From Leucocoprinus leucothites (taxonomy: Eukaryota > Basidiomycota > Agaricomycetes > Agaricales > Agaricaceae): DNA of 64,000 nt. This document shows, piece by piece, positions 22,541 to 34,111 of the stretch. The position numbers and the translations under genes are program-made. The notes beneath the pieces were generated by a model. It had not been told where the DNA came from and made no database searches. It worked only from the letters and a program-made list of their open reading frames with translations. The number at the start of each line of letters is the position of its first letter. The stretch's first letter is position 1. The stretch spans positions 2,046,001-2,110,000 of the forward strand of contig JAACJO010000007.1 of NCBI GenBank assembly GCA_013368445.1, read 5' to 3'.

Positions 22541-25500
22541 GCCTTGATCTCACTCTTCCGGGAATAAGGCGTTGTGATTCGCTCTCCAATTTGTCGGGTT
22601 TTAAACAATTACTGAGCCCATATCTGATTGTCTCGAATGAACAAGGCTTTCCCGTTGCACTTCCTGGGCACTCTAGATTCTATACACCGATTGATTGCAT
22701 ACACGAGCTGCATGTTGCGCGATAATGTGCACTCCTTTGCGGCTGGGCGTTTTGATAGGCATAATTATCTCAGTTTCCTGGGCTTTGCTTCCGCATTTGT
22801 TCTGTGCACGCGGCCTACTCAGTACCAGCGCCTCCTTTCCGGCCATCTGCGGCGGGATAAGATCTAATGCAGGAAAGGGAAGGTTTCTGTGAAAAAGTGC
22901 ATGACGTCTAGGGCCTATGACAAGTGCGACAACGTAGTGAGATGTAAATACTTCCTCGATGTTGAAGAAAGCTCGGAGTGAATTGACTGAAGCAGTTTTT
23001 AGGTTCTGGACGCTGTAACAGAGGGATACGGTTCTCCCTTAGGTGCTTCGTCTTGAAGCGGACAGGGCAGAAAATCTTTCTATTATGTTTACGCATGGGC
23101 AATGTTGTCCGGCGCTGATCAGAGAGCACACAAACAATGAGGTTGCCGATCAAACACTGTGTGCAACTCACGATAATTATCGTGAAGGTGTTCTTCCTCT
23201 GGGTCTGGTACCTTTCTGTTTGTACCCGAGGAGTATTGGAGCATCATGAGCCCAAATGATTCTCCAACCATTGGTTTTTTCCTTACTTCCGAGGTTGTCG
23301 GCGAGGACTCCGTTCTTCTCCGAGGTCTAGCTTAGCATTAGACCATCAATGGACTTGTGCTTGAAAACCTTATCGGGGACAACCATGACTCTTCTCGGAG
23401 CGCCATAGTACTGGCTTCATTCATGGATCAGAGAAGTTTTAACAAGCTCAACCTTCGATATCGTACGAGTCTCCCCAACCTGTATTCTGCTTCGTGGTCT
23501 TCCTTTCCGACAGGTTGAACTTCACTGTTATGCAGGGGGTCGGACCTTTAAGTTTCCATTTCCTTGGGCTTGGGATTCGACCCTACAATCATTTTCAACG
23601 ATCCATAGCTACGTGGACATTATTTGGAAAGGGCTTGGTAATTGCGGTAACGCAGTGATACGGTAAGGAAAATAAGGGGGAGAAGGAAGATATGCCCTCA
23701 AGCATTTGGTAGAGGGAAGTAGTAGAACCTCAGAAGTGCTGCGAGAGTACTAGTAGAATGAAGATCGGTCGGACACTTGTAGAAGCCATTGGTATGAGTT
23801 CTTGCTAACTCTCAGCTCCTCAAAGCTAGTGCAGATAAGTGCCAGCGCTTCAAAGCCAGATGTAAAGCTGCGGAGCGCAATTTCCTGGCCTCCAGGAGCA
23901 TCAGGCCCGTGCAGTAGTAGTAAAAATTGAGTGTAAGGAAGAACAGGGAGTTGGAGAAGGGACGACTAGCAATTAATCCCAATCCAGAAAGCTCTTGCGC
24001 CAGTGTGCCGACATATTTCCTTTCTTCTTCCCGGAACATGAGGAGACGTTGGTTACACATTGCGGGCATGAACCAGGGTGTCTGAATTGTTCAGAGAGCA
24101 CGTGAGAACTGGACATAGTCCATATCACCACCATCACCAGGCTGAGTGACCACCTTCACTTGCATCTCTACTCCGCAAACCTCAACCTCTACCCTCGGGG
24201 TGGCTCGTTACTACATGCTTCTAGGGCTGAAGAGACCCGAGCTTTAACTCAACGCCTCATGTCAAACGAAATAACACCGTGCCTCGTGTATAAATTATGT
24301 CAAAATTCCCTGGGAAAACAGATGGACTTGCCGTTTGCGTTTGTTGCTTCCGAGGATGCGTCCCTCCCTTCGGTCTCAATCACAGAGTACGGTTCTCTTT
24401 CCGTATGGATACATTCAACTTCTGCCGGCTTTTTGTCTAGGCTAATGTATCTAGGGCGATGGATTTGACTGATGTAACCAACATGGGAGGCCCTCCTGCG
24501 TGTTAGTGCAACGGAGCGATGGTTCGGAAACAACGTGTATCGAACGTTACATTGGACTATGATTATCGCTCTTTAGCTCATGTTAAGTGGGGAGCGTCCA
24601 CGGAACGCCGATTTCACCATAGATAACCTCATGCGTTCGGGCTCGATGGGATAGCTACAAGAATAACAAGCTCATATGTGGAGACAGACCTGGTGGCGGC
24701 AACAAGTGAAGAGGTTCCCCACAGTGCTCCATGTGCCACCATGATATTCTACGTCTCATACTCTTTACTGGCTTGGGGCTCGGAACCATATTTGGATTTG
24801 GGTTTTGGGTTTTGATCATGTACTGATAGCGTCTGTAGGCTGCTTTCTTCCGCTTACTCCTTCTGTCCTCGGGTTTGATATGGGGGCATAGGCTTGGCCT
24901 GTCTGCAGCAGAATCCAGGGGGAGTATGCCCAAGTTTCGCTCCAAGTCACCAGAGATATCGATGGTAAGCGTAGTAGGCCGTGGTTCTCGACCCTGGTTC
25001 AACTCTGGAACCACCATGATACAACGAGGGTAAGTGGACTCGAACCTATGTTACACGTTTCTTCCACCGAATACCTCTAGGGTGAGACAAATAACCAAGC
25101 GTCAGGTCAACTGACATGACACTCAACCGTTGGCAAATCCTGATCCCACAAATCTTCAATCCTGCCCGGTTCTTGCGGATTCATCGCTTGGAACTGACGT
25201 GATATTCAATCTGGAAGGCTAATTCCGTGTGATGGAATGAGCCTAGGGATCCGGGCATAGGCTTGCAATTTCCAGATCGCAACATCGACTGGAGGAAGTG
25301 CCGAGGTTTGTCAAATCCGGTATGCACGCAAACTAGTGGGATCAGAAGGTATGTCTTGCACGTATTTGCGTCTGTCGTTTCTGATCGCGAACCATCAAGA
25401 CCCTATCCAACCTGACAGCGAAGATATTGCATAGAACTGTGAGACGTATTCTTGACATACCATCTGGTTTATTGTCTCCGTTCTTCCGGATATTATTGGC

Positions 25501-26204
25501 TATTCGCCGTTTACTCCAAATGTCGTTCGGCGCCCCTGCTCCTACCGAAAGTATGACGAGAACGGGAAAAACTACTGTATTGTGGATGTATGAGGGATGT
25601 ATAAGTGTGATGAGAAGCACCAACGGTGTGGCTCGGACTGAAGTGCATGGGGCCTGATACAGCGACTGATCTATTGCGTTAGTTTTGGTTGGATCAGAGT
25701 GGGATCGTGAATGCTCTCATGAATCCCTTCAATCCGGGGAGCCATGACGTCTATTCGGAAGGAATGCTCCCAAAAATGCTTTGGACTGCTAGTAAGAACC
25801 GCCCCTTTCCTTACCAACATCATGGAGGTAAAGGTAGTGAAGATTTGGGGTGCGGACACACCCTGCAAAAGCTATTCGAGCACCGCTCGCGGACTTTGAA
25901 ACTGTCGTATAGAGCCCCCTCGTTGCAGTATTAGCCCATCGAGTCACAGACACGGTCTCTCCGCAAATCCTCAGGATCTGGAACGAAGTCATTTAGCCTT
26001 TCTGGTGCATCCATGGCCAAGGTGATGGACGCCAGGTGACTTTCGGGGTAGACCAAGAGGGACGGAGTGCTGTCTCGTAATGGTCACATCGATATCGATA
26101 ACACCAATTCGTAAGTAGGCTATAAGCCTTAGATCCAGCTTGTTAATAGTCTGTCTCACTGTCCGATAGATCTTTCGGATCTTGATCCGTTTGGTTCCCC
26201 TTTC
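22541..26204. other. Gene-poor region, 3.7 kb
   Basis: I see no gene that can be supported. Many short frames occur on both strands, none with an ATG plus splice sites plus family motifs. The longest is a 120-codon minus frame (24655-25017). A B-box-like stretch (minus, near 25035-25050) was checked for a tRNA, but stems do not pair. The stretch may hold decayed F-box/LRR or other relics, but nothing definite. Confidence 0.5.
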
Positions 26205-26210
26205 TATAAA
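26205..26210 (+). promoter_or_regulatory. TATA box of FKBP copy A
   Basis: TATAAA lies 103 bp upstream of the FKBP copy A start codon, in the expected range for a fungal TATA promoter. It is the only such sequence close upstream of the gene. Confidence 0.45.
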
Positions 26211-26307
26211 TGGCCGCCATAACTTTGCCATTTCTCCTGCGCTACAAAACTCTCCTCAACTTACTGTTTCCTTTCTTCTTCAACGTTTCTCCTGCCTCTC
26301 TGCTACT

Positions 26308-26844
26308 ATGGGTGTCAAAATCGTTCGCTTGGAGCCCGGTGATGGAAAGACTTTCCCCCGACAAGGAGGTCAGTTTCTATACCGCAGTAATCGTGTACCG
26401 AATCAAACCTCCATTGCTGTAGACCGTGTTAAACTCAACTACACTGGTACCCTACTTGATGGAAGGAAGTTTGACTCGAGTGTTGACCGGTAAGCCCTTC
26501 CTCGTATTTTCCAGGTTCGGCATCGCTAAAGCCTATCTGTAGTGGCGACGCGCCTTTTGTAATACAAATTGGCGTCGGTAAAGTGATCAGAGGGTGGGAT
26601 GAAGGTGAGGCTTCTCTTCTACGCATATTACCAAACTACTCACATTTTGCAGGGGTTTGCAAACTTTCTAAAGGAGAGAAGGCTCTATTGATTGTCACGC
26701 CCGACTATGTAGGATGTCCTTTGATGAATTGTAATTCCTAGACTCACCGGATTTTGCAAGGCATACGGTTCCAGAGGGTTCCCACCGTTTATCCCACCCA
26801 ATGCTACCCTCCAATTCGAGATTGAGCTTCTTGACGTAGTATGA
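26308..26844 (+). CDS. FPR1: FKBP12-type peptidyl-prolyl cis-trans isomerase, copy A
   Basis: Five exons (26308-26368, 26423-26489, 26543-26604, 26653-26708 and 26761-26844) give 109 aa, the FKBP12 length. The catalytic/FK506 pocket residues are present: Tyr in VKLNYTG, Phe-Asp in KFDSS, Arg in VDR, Phe in APF, Val-Ile and Trp in [10 protein letters not shown], Tyr in DYAYG and Phe near the end in LQFEIELL. The enzyme catalyses prolyl isomerisation in the cytosol and is the usual receptor of FK506 and rapamycin. Intron phases after coding exons 1 to 4 are 1, 2, 1 and 0, identical to copy B at 29.7 kb. It starts with [13 protein letters not shown]. Confidence 0.95.
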
Positions 26845-29667
26845 TTGCATCCTTTTATTTGGACTTGGAGAGACTTTTTTTAATATCTCTTGGGCTTTGG
26901 AGAGACGTAAAGCGTCTTCAGTATTCCTTTCTCTCTCTTCGCACAGTTTCCATTATTTCACTAGGCTCTTGCTTCAATTCCTCATGGCATAGATACTCTT
27001 ACCTGCGTTTACCCATTCATAAACATTACTCATATGCGCACGCGTTTGCAGCTTGTAGTTCAATACAATCCTAGTATGGGGCGTCTAAAGAGTTGGGATG
27101 GTCCGATAGCTTTCACTACAGGACAACGCCATTGACTATTGATGTAAAGATGCATCCTCGGGTCCGACTATGGCCTCATGTTGACGTCGTTGCTACACAT
27201 AACGCTAATTATATTGCTATAAGGAGATGGGACAGTCAGGATATATAGATATCACCTCGAGGCCTAGGTTGGCTAAGGCGTTCCGTGACCTAGCTGTCAA
27301 TCGAGAACGATGGATGATGGAAGCGATTGGCGCTCCTTGGCTACTTTTGCGACAAACTCAGGGGCAGTGGTCGGCGCCAATAAATGTAGATGCCGACGAC
27401 CTTTGACAACTTGAATTGAGACCACTCTTGTCGGCGAGGACCTGAATGGATGTCATTCATTTCTTACACCCTGAACTCATGGACATAGGATTACGGATGT
27501 TCCCCAAGAACAGGATGAAGACTGATAGAGAACGCGTATCTGTATATAAGTTGTCCATCTCTTACCGGCTTCTTGCAATTCCCATGATTGATCATTTCAT
27601 GAGGCCATCGGCTAGACCGCCTGATGGGGTAATCCAATGTTCTCGCCGGTTATGAATGCAGGATTATGTATTCCATACCAGATGTCCTCCATTCGATTGG
27701 ATGGAGAGTATGTTATGGAGACATGGCTCAGAGGCTGCTGATGTTACACCAGAGTCGATATATCATATATATCATAACGAAGCGGCACCTGTTAGTGGAT
27801 TCTAAATGTAAGTATCACCCAGGTGTTATGTATTACCTTGGGAAATGTCCGGGTTGACATTCGATCGTATCTCGGTGATAGCCTCGCTCACGTGCCCAGT
27901 GAGTGAGTGGCGTTGATAAATGATAGATGATGGATTGCTTATTCCCAATACCTCCCTGGATAATTTACTGATTATGGGGATAGCTTCACTGAAGAAGTTG
28001 AGCGACTCCGACCCTGGAGTCTGCATACCTACGGATGAATTGTCATACAGCGCCTGAGAATGGGCTACCAAGTTCATCGAGCACCACGGGGCTGCAGAAG
28101 AGACACGACTATACTTGATGAGGAGTACGGCATGGAACACTCCTAGCCGCACACACCACTTGTACGAACACATGGTCATCTGTTCTCGCTACCGTTGAGC
28201 CTTCGTCGACGCAAGGCACCAAATGTCCCATCGATGGATAATCGAAAATATGCTGAAATTTCTAATGTAATGTCAAAGTTCCTTCAAAAGCTCATGGCAA
28301 TACATTAAAACCCCCGAATCGTGTATCCAAGGTCGAAGGAGGAATTGTTAATTTCGCACATGCACTCTGCTGACATGTAGTAAGTACCACCGTGCTTCTC
28401 TTCGCTACGTATTACAAGTATGGAAACCTCAAAGAGCGATATTCCCTCTCCATGCCTAAGTCGGAGCGCCGGAAAAAATGAGAAGTTCTGTCAAAACGAG
28501 GGAATTAAACTGGAGATTTATGTGACGACTTCGACTATCGGATTCCCTACGCGGCGACCATTCGCAGGTTCGGACTTTCAATTGACAAGCAATTTGGGAC
28601 AGGCAGTAAACCCCAGGTAGACATACGAGGGACCTTCGCAAACTTAGTTTCATGGGACAGATCTAAACCCATGTATCTGAACTTCTGCCAGAAGCGGCGC
28701 TCCCAGACAAAAATGGCACATGAATTGCTATTTCAGGGTCGAACACTGCAATATTGGATAGTGAGCTTGGACGCTGAACCACGGATGCAATTGAGGTGAA
28801 TCGGCCTCTGGTACCATAACCATAACCTAGAGGAAGAATCTGGGTCGAATGCGGCATATGACGTCTTTTAGTCATCATTAGAGCAGGAGACCGATTTCAA
28901 CGATGCTTGAGGCGTTACGAAGGTCTGTCAGCCACTTTCTCAGTGGACTAAAGCGGCAAGTGATAGTATTGCCAACGGGGATCGGATTTTAGGTAGGAGG
29001 CCATTACCGTGACTATGGAGGGGTCAAGTTGCTAAATGATCTTCCAGTCTACTAGTGTGTTTACAATTGTTGATTCTAGAAAGATCCACCGAAGGATGAG
29101 GCTAAGCTGATATATGTGATAGGGTATTAGGAGGTGATACACAGGCCTGGGCTCTACTGTCAGTTTTCACGGTATTTCTCTTCATCAAACCTTTCGGGAT
29201 TTGACATGCCTACGGTCGTTGTTCGGGAAGGGAAACCGCGGATAATTGCCTCGGAAGTCTGTCGATGGTCTCTGGAGAGGCCCTAAAAGCCCCTCAACAC
29301 CCCAAACAAATATCTGGTCTTGCTGATAAACTGATATCGATAACAGTGATGATGTAGTATGATGCTCATCTGACCAATTGTAAATCGGCGTCGGCAAGGT
29401 CAGGGACATATTTTTAGAAAGTACGAGATAATAGACTTAGATCGTCGAATAAAAAGCCTTTCCTCGATCTCGATGCAGCGATAAACCAGGATGTAGTAAG
29501 TATCCACCGGGAAACCTTCATCAGCATTTCTCCAGAGGGATTAGATATCGCTGGATATAAGGGTACCACAGGTGACCATGATACGCGGGCACTTCCCTGT
29601 TCATCAACGTCCACCAGTCAGTTTACCGTGGCCTCATCCTTGCGTTGTCAAAACATATTATTCCACT
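26845..29667. other. Gene-poor region between FKBP copies, 2.8 kb
   Basis: No gene is supported. About 20 nt near 29384-29410 resemble the FKBP exon encoding IGVGKV and may be a relic of an extra copy. A 117-codon minus frame (27826-28179) lacks family features. Otherwise nothing was recognised. Confidence 0.45.
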
Positions 29668-30301
29668 ATGGTTAGAGACATGTCTGCTTCACGGTACATT
29701 CAAGTCCGATCTTGTTGACCTTCCTCATGAACAGGGCGTGACAATTGAAAAAATCACCTCTGGCGATGGCGTGAATTTCCCAAAGAAAGGAGGTAAGCAC
29801 GTTCAGTGCACTTGTAATTTTCTTTTATGCTATAGGTATAATGCTCATCGGTATTGTTCTTTGCAGACAAGGTCACTATTCACTATGTCGGTACACTAAA
29901 GGCAGATGGGAAGAAGTTTGACTCTAGTAGGGATAGGTGAGGTTCAACCTCGGGTGCACCATGCAGTTCATTTAGTAGTTTGTCAGGAACGAACCATTCG
30001 AGACCAAGATTGGTGTCGGAAAAGTCATTCGTGGCTGGGACGAGGGTGAGCAGGTTCTAGCTTCCCTGTGTTTTCCCGTGTGCTCAAGAGCTTTCATAGG
30101 CGTACCTCAGCTCTCTCTTGGGGAAAAGGCAAGACTGATCATTACATCGGACTACGTGCGTGATTATCTGAATCTACCATTTTTACCCATATCTCTGATC
30201 TTCACCTCTCAATTCAGGGATATGGCGGTGGAGGATACCCACCCGTTATCCCGGCGCACGCAGATCTAATATTTGAGGTTGAACTTCTGAAAATCAACTG
30301 A
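29668..30301 (+). CDS. FKBP12-type peptidyl-prolyl cis-trans isomerase, copy B
   Basis: Six coding exons (29668-29670, 29735-29792, 29867-29936, 29987-30045, 30100-30155 and 30218-30301) give 109 aa, the same length as copy A. The first coding exon is only the ATG. The intron starts directly after it (29671-29734), and the protein continues [19 protein letters not shown]. No ATG exists in the next exon in this frame, which forces this solution. Pocket residues are kept: [33 protein letters not shown] and IFEVELL. The four remaining intron positions and phases match copy A. The sequence is nearer the common fungal FKBP12 than copy A in the [11 protein letters not shown] loop. Confidence 0.93.
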
Positions 30302-30897
30302 GGAGGTGGATTGCACGACTGATCCATCGCTAGCACTAGAAATGAGTCGCAGCCGACATGTATCAGGCCTCAAGCTTTCAAGCCTTTAGCGTAATCTAGG
30401 AACTATGTGATTCTGCTTATCCAACTTTTTCGATCAGTTATGTATCTGCGAAGAGTGTTGTGACTCCGGTCAGGGACTCAATTTTGACCAGGAAAAAAAG
30501 AAGTAAGATGAATATAGCGTAGTACAGGGCACATAGATTGCACTTCATTTGCTTGGTTGTGAAAAAGGATTTTGAGCGTCGTTTCGTCCGTCCCTTTGTT
30601 AGATATGGTTTGTCATGTCCTTCAGACGTCGACTCTTTTTGTGGGGTCTGGAGATCAATGGACATCAGGGAGCTTGTCAAGTAGCTATAAAGAACTCGAG
30701 CGCCATGAGACTCTTAGAGGGTGCAGTTCAAGGTATGTAAACCCGTGTGAACGCATAATCATGGGCTCTTCGGGACAGTCTCATCGATGGACCGACCATC
30801 CCCTCGGGTCCAGTCTGATGCTTCTGTCGCATCAGTGGTACCATGCATTGACACAAAACCAGAGTTCCCACTCCAAGATAAGGGCATCCTCGATAAC
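30302..30897. other. Intergenic between FKBP copy B and GST-like gene
   Basis: This contains the 3' region of FKBP B and the promoter of the next gene. A 109-codon plus frame (30572-30901) runs into the GST start in another frame and is judged non-coding. Confidence 0.5.
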
Positions 30898-32370
30898 ATG
30901 AACGACGACCACATTTTTATAGGATCTGAGCTGAGCTATTTCTCAGCGAAGTAAGTCAGAGCTATCTCGTCGGAGGTTGTTTTGCTGATATGTCGTTTCT
31001 CAGAGTTCGATCTTATCTCGAGTGGAAAGGCATTCCTTTCAAGCAAGGTAATAGGTTCCGGCCAAGGCGTGGACTACATCTCACGAAGATCAGCTCTGCC
31101 ATCGAAAAAGGTTTTCCAGGAAATTATCTTGCCCCTCACGGGCGTCGCGTTTATCCCGATACTCGTACTGCCGACTAGCCCGCCTACCGCAATCCAAGAT
31201 AGTCGACAAATCATTCGTTACGTCGAGGAGACATTTCGGAACGATCGTCATCCTGTAATTTCTCGAAAGCCCAGATTGGCTTTCGTTGCTGCTTTGATTG
31301 AGATTCTCGTTGATCAATGGCTTTCTATTCAGGGTAGGGATTCCTCCTTTTCCAGTATTCCACAGGAAATGATGATAGCCGTGCTGAAAACAGGAAAGTA
31401 CTGGATGGCAGGAAAAGGCGCCTTCGAGGAGCAGAAGACATGGGTCTTTGTGGAGTTGGGAGATATGCTACTGGGTGGCGAGAAGGCCTCCGCAGAAGAG
31501 AAAGAAGCTGCGGGGAGACAGGTTAGTCAGCGTCATTGTGCAGCAAATTCGGCGCTAGCATTCACCGGAGTGGACACGTAGCCTTGGCCAACGGATTTCG
31601 CAACCGAAGGAATTACAGAAGAAACTGTTCCTGCAATACGTGAACAATTCTTAACTATCCTCGGACATCTATCCGACCACTTTGCAAGGTATCGATTCGT
31701 GTTGGGCGACCGCATAACACTTGCAGACTTCTCTCTCTATGCGACCATCTACGTTCACCTTTATCGTAATCCAGTTCCCGGATACATCCTCAAAACTAGA
31801 TTCCCACTGGTTGCAGAATGGGTCGAGCGGGTGAGTGGCTTAGGCAGAGCTGGTTCTGCTCACGGCAACGTCGTCAAGTTGGATGAGGGCAAATGGGTAG
31901 TGGATTATCCAACGGACGAGGACGAGGATATCCCAGCTACGATCAAGCCCCTACTCTCCTTATTATTGAAGGACTATATTCCTCTCCTATCAGATACCGT
32001 GGCGAAGGTGGCAGATTTTCTCGATGAGAAAAGAGGTGAACCGGCACCACAGAACAATCAGTGGCAACTCCTGCCGCGTTCAATCGGCGAGCACGAATTT
32101 CAGCTGCATTCGGGAAGGTCGGAGCTTGTTGGGAAAGGAAGGCGTACAATCAATACCCACGGTGCTTGGATGCTGCAGGAAGTGATCAGCGGTCAATACC
32201 ATGGTATGGAGGATCTGTGCGATCAGGTCATCCGGGAGCTTGTGGGAACAGATGTCGCCGAGAACAGTTGGAAGGCTTGCGTGGATGTTGTGAACAAAGG
32301 GGAATGGGTGTTGGAGAGGGAAGGAAATGTATTGGTCGGGAAACCAAATAAGAATGGGGAATCTACTTAG
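30898..32370 (+). CDS. Glutathione S-transferase-like protein with extended C-terminus
   Basis: Four exons (30898-30950, 31004-31047, 31094-31521 and 31582-32370) give 437 aa. The thioredoxin-like N-terminal domain reads ELSYFSAKVRSYLEWKGIPF, then KKVFQEIILPLTGVAFIP and DSRQIIRYVEETF, with the cis-Pro-type VAFIP turn. A helical GST C-domain follows (ILGHLSDHFARYRFVLGDRI and TLADFSLYATIYVHLYRNPV). After it come about 150 residues not found in plain GSTs (DYIPLLSDTVAKVADFLDEK; WMLQEVISGQYHGMEDLCDQ), a layout I recall for fungal GST-like proteins of unknown substrate. No clear catalytic Ser/Tyr/Cys can be named. Family sound, activity unknown. Confidence 0.82.
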
Positions 32371-32523
32371 GCGGATATTGTTCAAAAAGGTTCTAGAAAG
32401 GAGCGGGAGATCCGAAAAGATGATCGAAGTATTATGTGTGTATGCTGGAGGTTCCACAGCGGAAACGGGCGTAATTGAGTTGTTCGTTGTATAAGATCCT
32501 GCCTTCGGGCATTTGAAACGAGT

Positions 32524-32958
32524 TTATGATGAACTGGTGGCTTGATTAAAGTTCGCCTCCCCAACCTTGCGTTCTGCGGTAACTAGCGATCCAAATTCAG
32601 AAGGAATTTTAACGTGTGACTGGATTAACTTACCCCAGGTTCGTCGATCCATTGGGCATTGCTGCTTGGAGGCGGTCGTGCCCAACCATTTCAGTAGGCA
32701 ATGCAAATGGAATACATGTGTACATTCTCCCCAGACTGCACAAAGTTGGTTAATACTCAAAGAGATACATGTCGGAAAGGTTTTCATACTCAGAGGGCAG
32801 TCATCTCCAGGCATTTTGCATGAGGGGCAGCAGCCCTCAAAAGGAACTCGACAGATCCCACACACGTCCCCTTCCCCGTCAGCATCGTCGGCGTCAGAGT
32901 TTCCAGTATCCCATCTCCATTGTGCGACTGCGTGCCAATGTTTGACCGTGATTTTCAT
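32524..32958 (-). CDS. APC11: Anaphase-promoting complex subunit 11 (RING-H2)
   Basis: Three exons (32790-32958, 32634-32735 and 32524-32582) give 109 aa. The N-terminus MKITVKHWHAVAQWRWD pairs with APC2, as in APC11. An acidic insert then precedes the RING: VCGICRVPFEGCCPSC, GDDCPLIWGECTHVFHLHC, LLKWLG and QQCPMDRRTW. The order and spacing are those of APC11, catalytic RING of the APC/C, which drives mitotic ubiquitylation. The last zinc-ligand position is Asp (CPMD), where APC11 usually has Cys (CPMC); Rbx1 uses Asp there. A 23-residue polar tail extends beyond the usual end. Divergent from the next gene with 185 bp between starts. Confidence 0.93.
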   Translation of the reverse strand: MKITVKHWHAVAQWRWDTGNSDADDADGEGDVCGICRVPFEGCCPSCKMPGDDCPLSMKTFPTCISLSINQLCAVWGECTHVFHLHCLLKWLGTTASKQQCPMDRRTWGKLIQSHVKIPSEFGSLVTAERKVGEANFNQATSSS

Positions 32959-33143
32959 CGATGGTAGTGGTGAGGATTTACGTGAGATGCGGTTCAGGGC
33001 TATTTGGCCCTGTGTACGCGTCGTGGCGCGTGTCGTCAGCTGACAGCAGCTTAACTCACTCAGCAATTACTCAATAACCCTGACCGCCGCAAAGGGACAA
33101 ACCTGTGTATGACCTCAGAATTTATCTGTCTCGTGTGATATTC

Positions 33144-33941
33144 ATGCCGATGAACGAGTCGGAACTTTCTGAGGAGATAAAAAAGCGGACAGGGATACTT
33201 TCTGAGGCGGCTCGTCTACTTGATGCAAAAGATGTGTCTTTCGCAAGGTACGAGGAAGTTTTTGAAGAAACGCGAGCTACTAATCAGCTTCTGAGCTAGT
33301 ATAACTTCAAAAATTGATGCATTGTCGGATGAAGAGCTACTGCTTCGATTGTCGCTTAATCGGCTTGCATTCATCGAAGATGAGCTAACTATGAATCTCG
33401 CGCGATTATCGCATGAACTTCAGTTAATATCCAAGTAGGTTCACAGTCGGCATTACTCCTGTAATCTGACAGAAAACAAGGTGGAGAGTCATTCTGGGAT
33501 CAGAACTAGTTTCGTCAGAAACCAGTGCCAGTCTCGAACGAAAGCGCGAGGCTTTAATCCGGAAAGCAAAGGAACTCAACAGAGAGTTCATTACGGCTAT
33601 GGTTCGGGGCTACCTATGAGTCGATATATGCTGAGATTGAGATATCTTCTTGCAGGATGAGTCGAAGGACAAGTCGTCCACCACAATCACGCACGTCCTG
33701 AAGCAAAAAGAAAGGAATGCGAAAAAGGAGGAAGCACTCAAGATTAAGAGAGCAAAACTACGAGTCCTTCAGGGCTTACCACCGGTACGTAGTTGATATT
33801 TCCTTTTCTTTCCTAGCTCATGTCTCCTTGTAGAATTTAGAGCTAGCAAGACACGAGCTTTTTCAAGCAGAGCAAGAACAAGTGAAATTGATTCAGTTGC
33901 GCGAGCGACTACTTGGTTCGTTGGCAAACGATATATCATAA
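33144..33941 (+). CDS. Coiled-coil protein, unknown (possibly kinetochore-type)
   Basis: Five exons (33144-33247, 33300-33434, 33481-33601, 33656-33784 and 33834-33941) close to 198 aa. The protein is almost wholly helical and charged: ELSEEIKKRTGILSEAARLL, IDALSDEELLLRLSLNRLAF and HELQLISKWRVIL. Long coiled coils follow (ASLERKREALIRKAKELN; LKQKERNAKKEEALKIKRAK) up to a QGLPPNL turn and a last helix (LIQLRERLLGS). The layout resembles small kinetochore or spindle coiled-coil subunits such as CENP-H-like proteins, but I cannot name a family. A second in-frame ATG at 33150 is possible. It shares a 185-bp divergent promoter with APC11. Confidence 0.65.
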
Positions 33942-34111
33942 AAGCACGTTTCCTCGTACGTTATAAATGTTTCGTCGAATACATGTGTTCAGTGATTCAG
34001 TCATGGTTTAATAATAAACACGCGACCATGTTATAAACTTATCCATCACCAAGTGGCGGGCCTTCGTGTTACGCGTGAGCATTGGGCGACTGGTTGAAGG
34101 AATCAGTTCTC

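Noticed and set aside
24655..25017. 120-codon minus frame
   Set aside because: Basic and Pro-rich without motif or intron structure; consistent with chance in non-coding DNA.
25020..25100. B-box-like sequence on the minus strand suggesting a tRNA
   Set aside because: T-stem and acceptor stem do not pair and there is no oligo-T terminator.
27826..28179. 117-codon minus frame
   Set aside because: No family features, no introns and no promoter signals; lies in gene-poor DNA between the FKBP copies.
30572..30901. 109-codon plus frame just before the GST-like gene
   Set aside because: It runs past the GST start codon in another frame and lacks any family motif.
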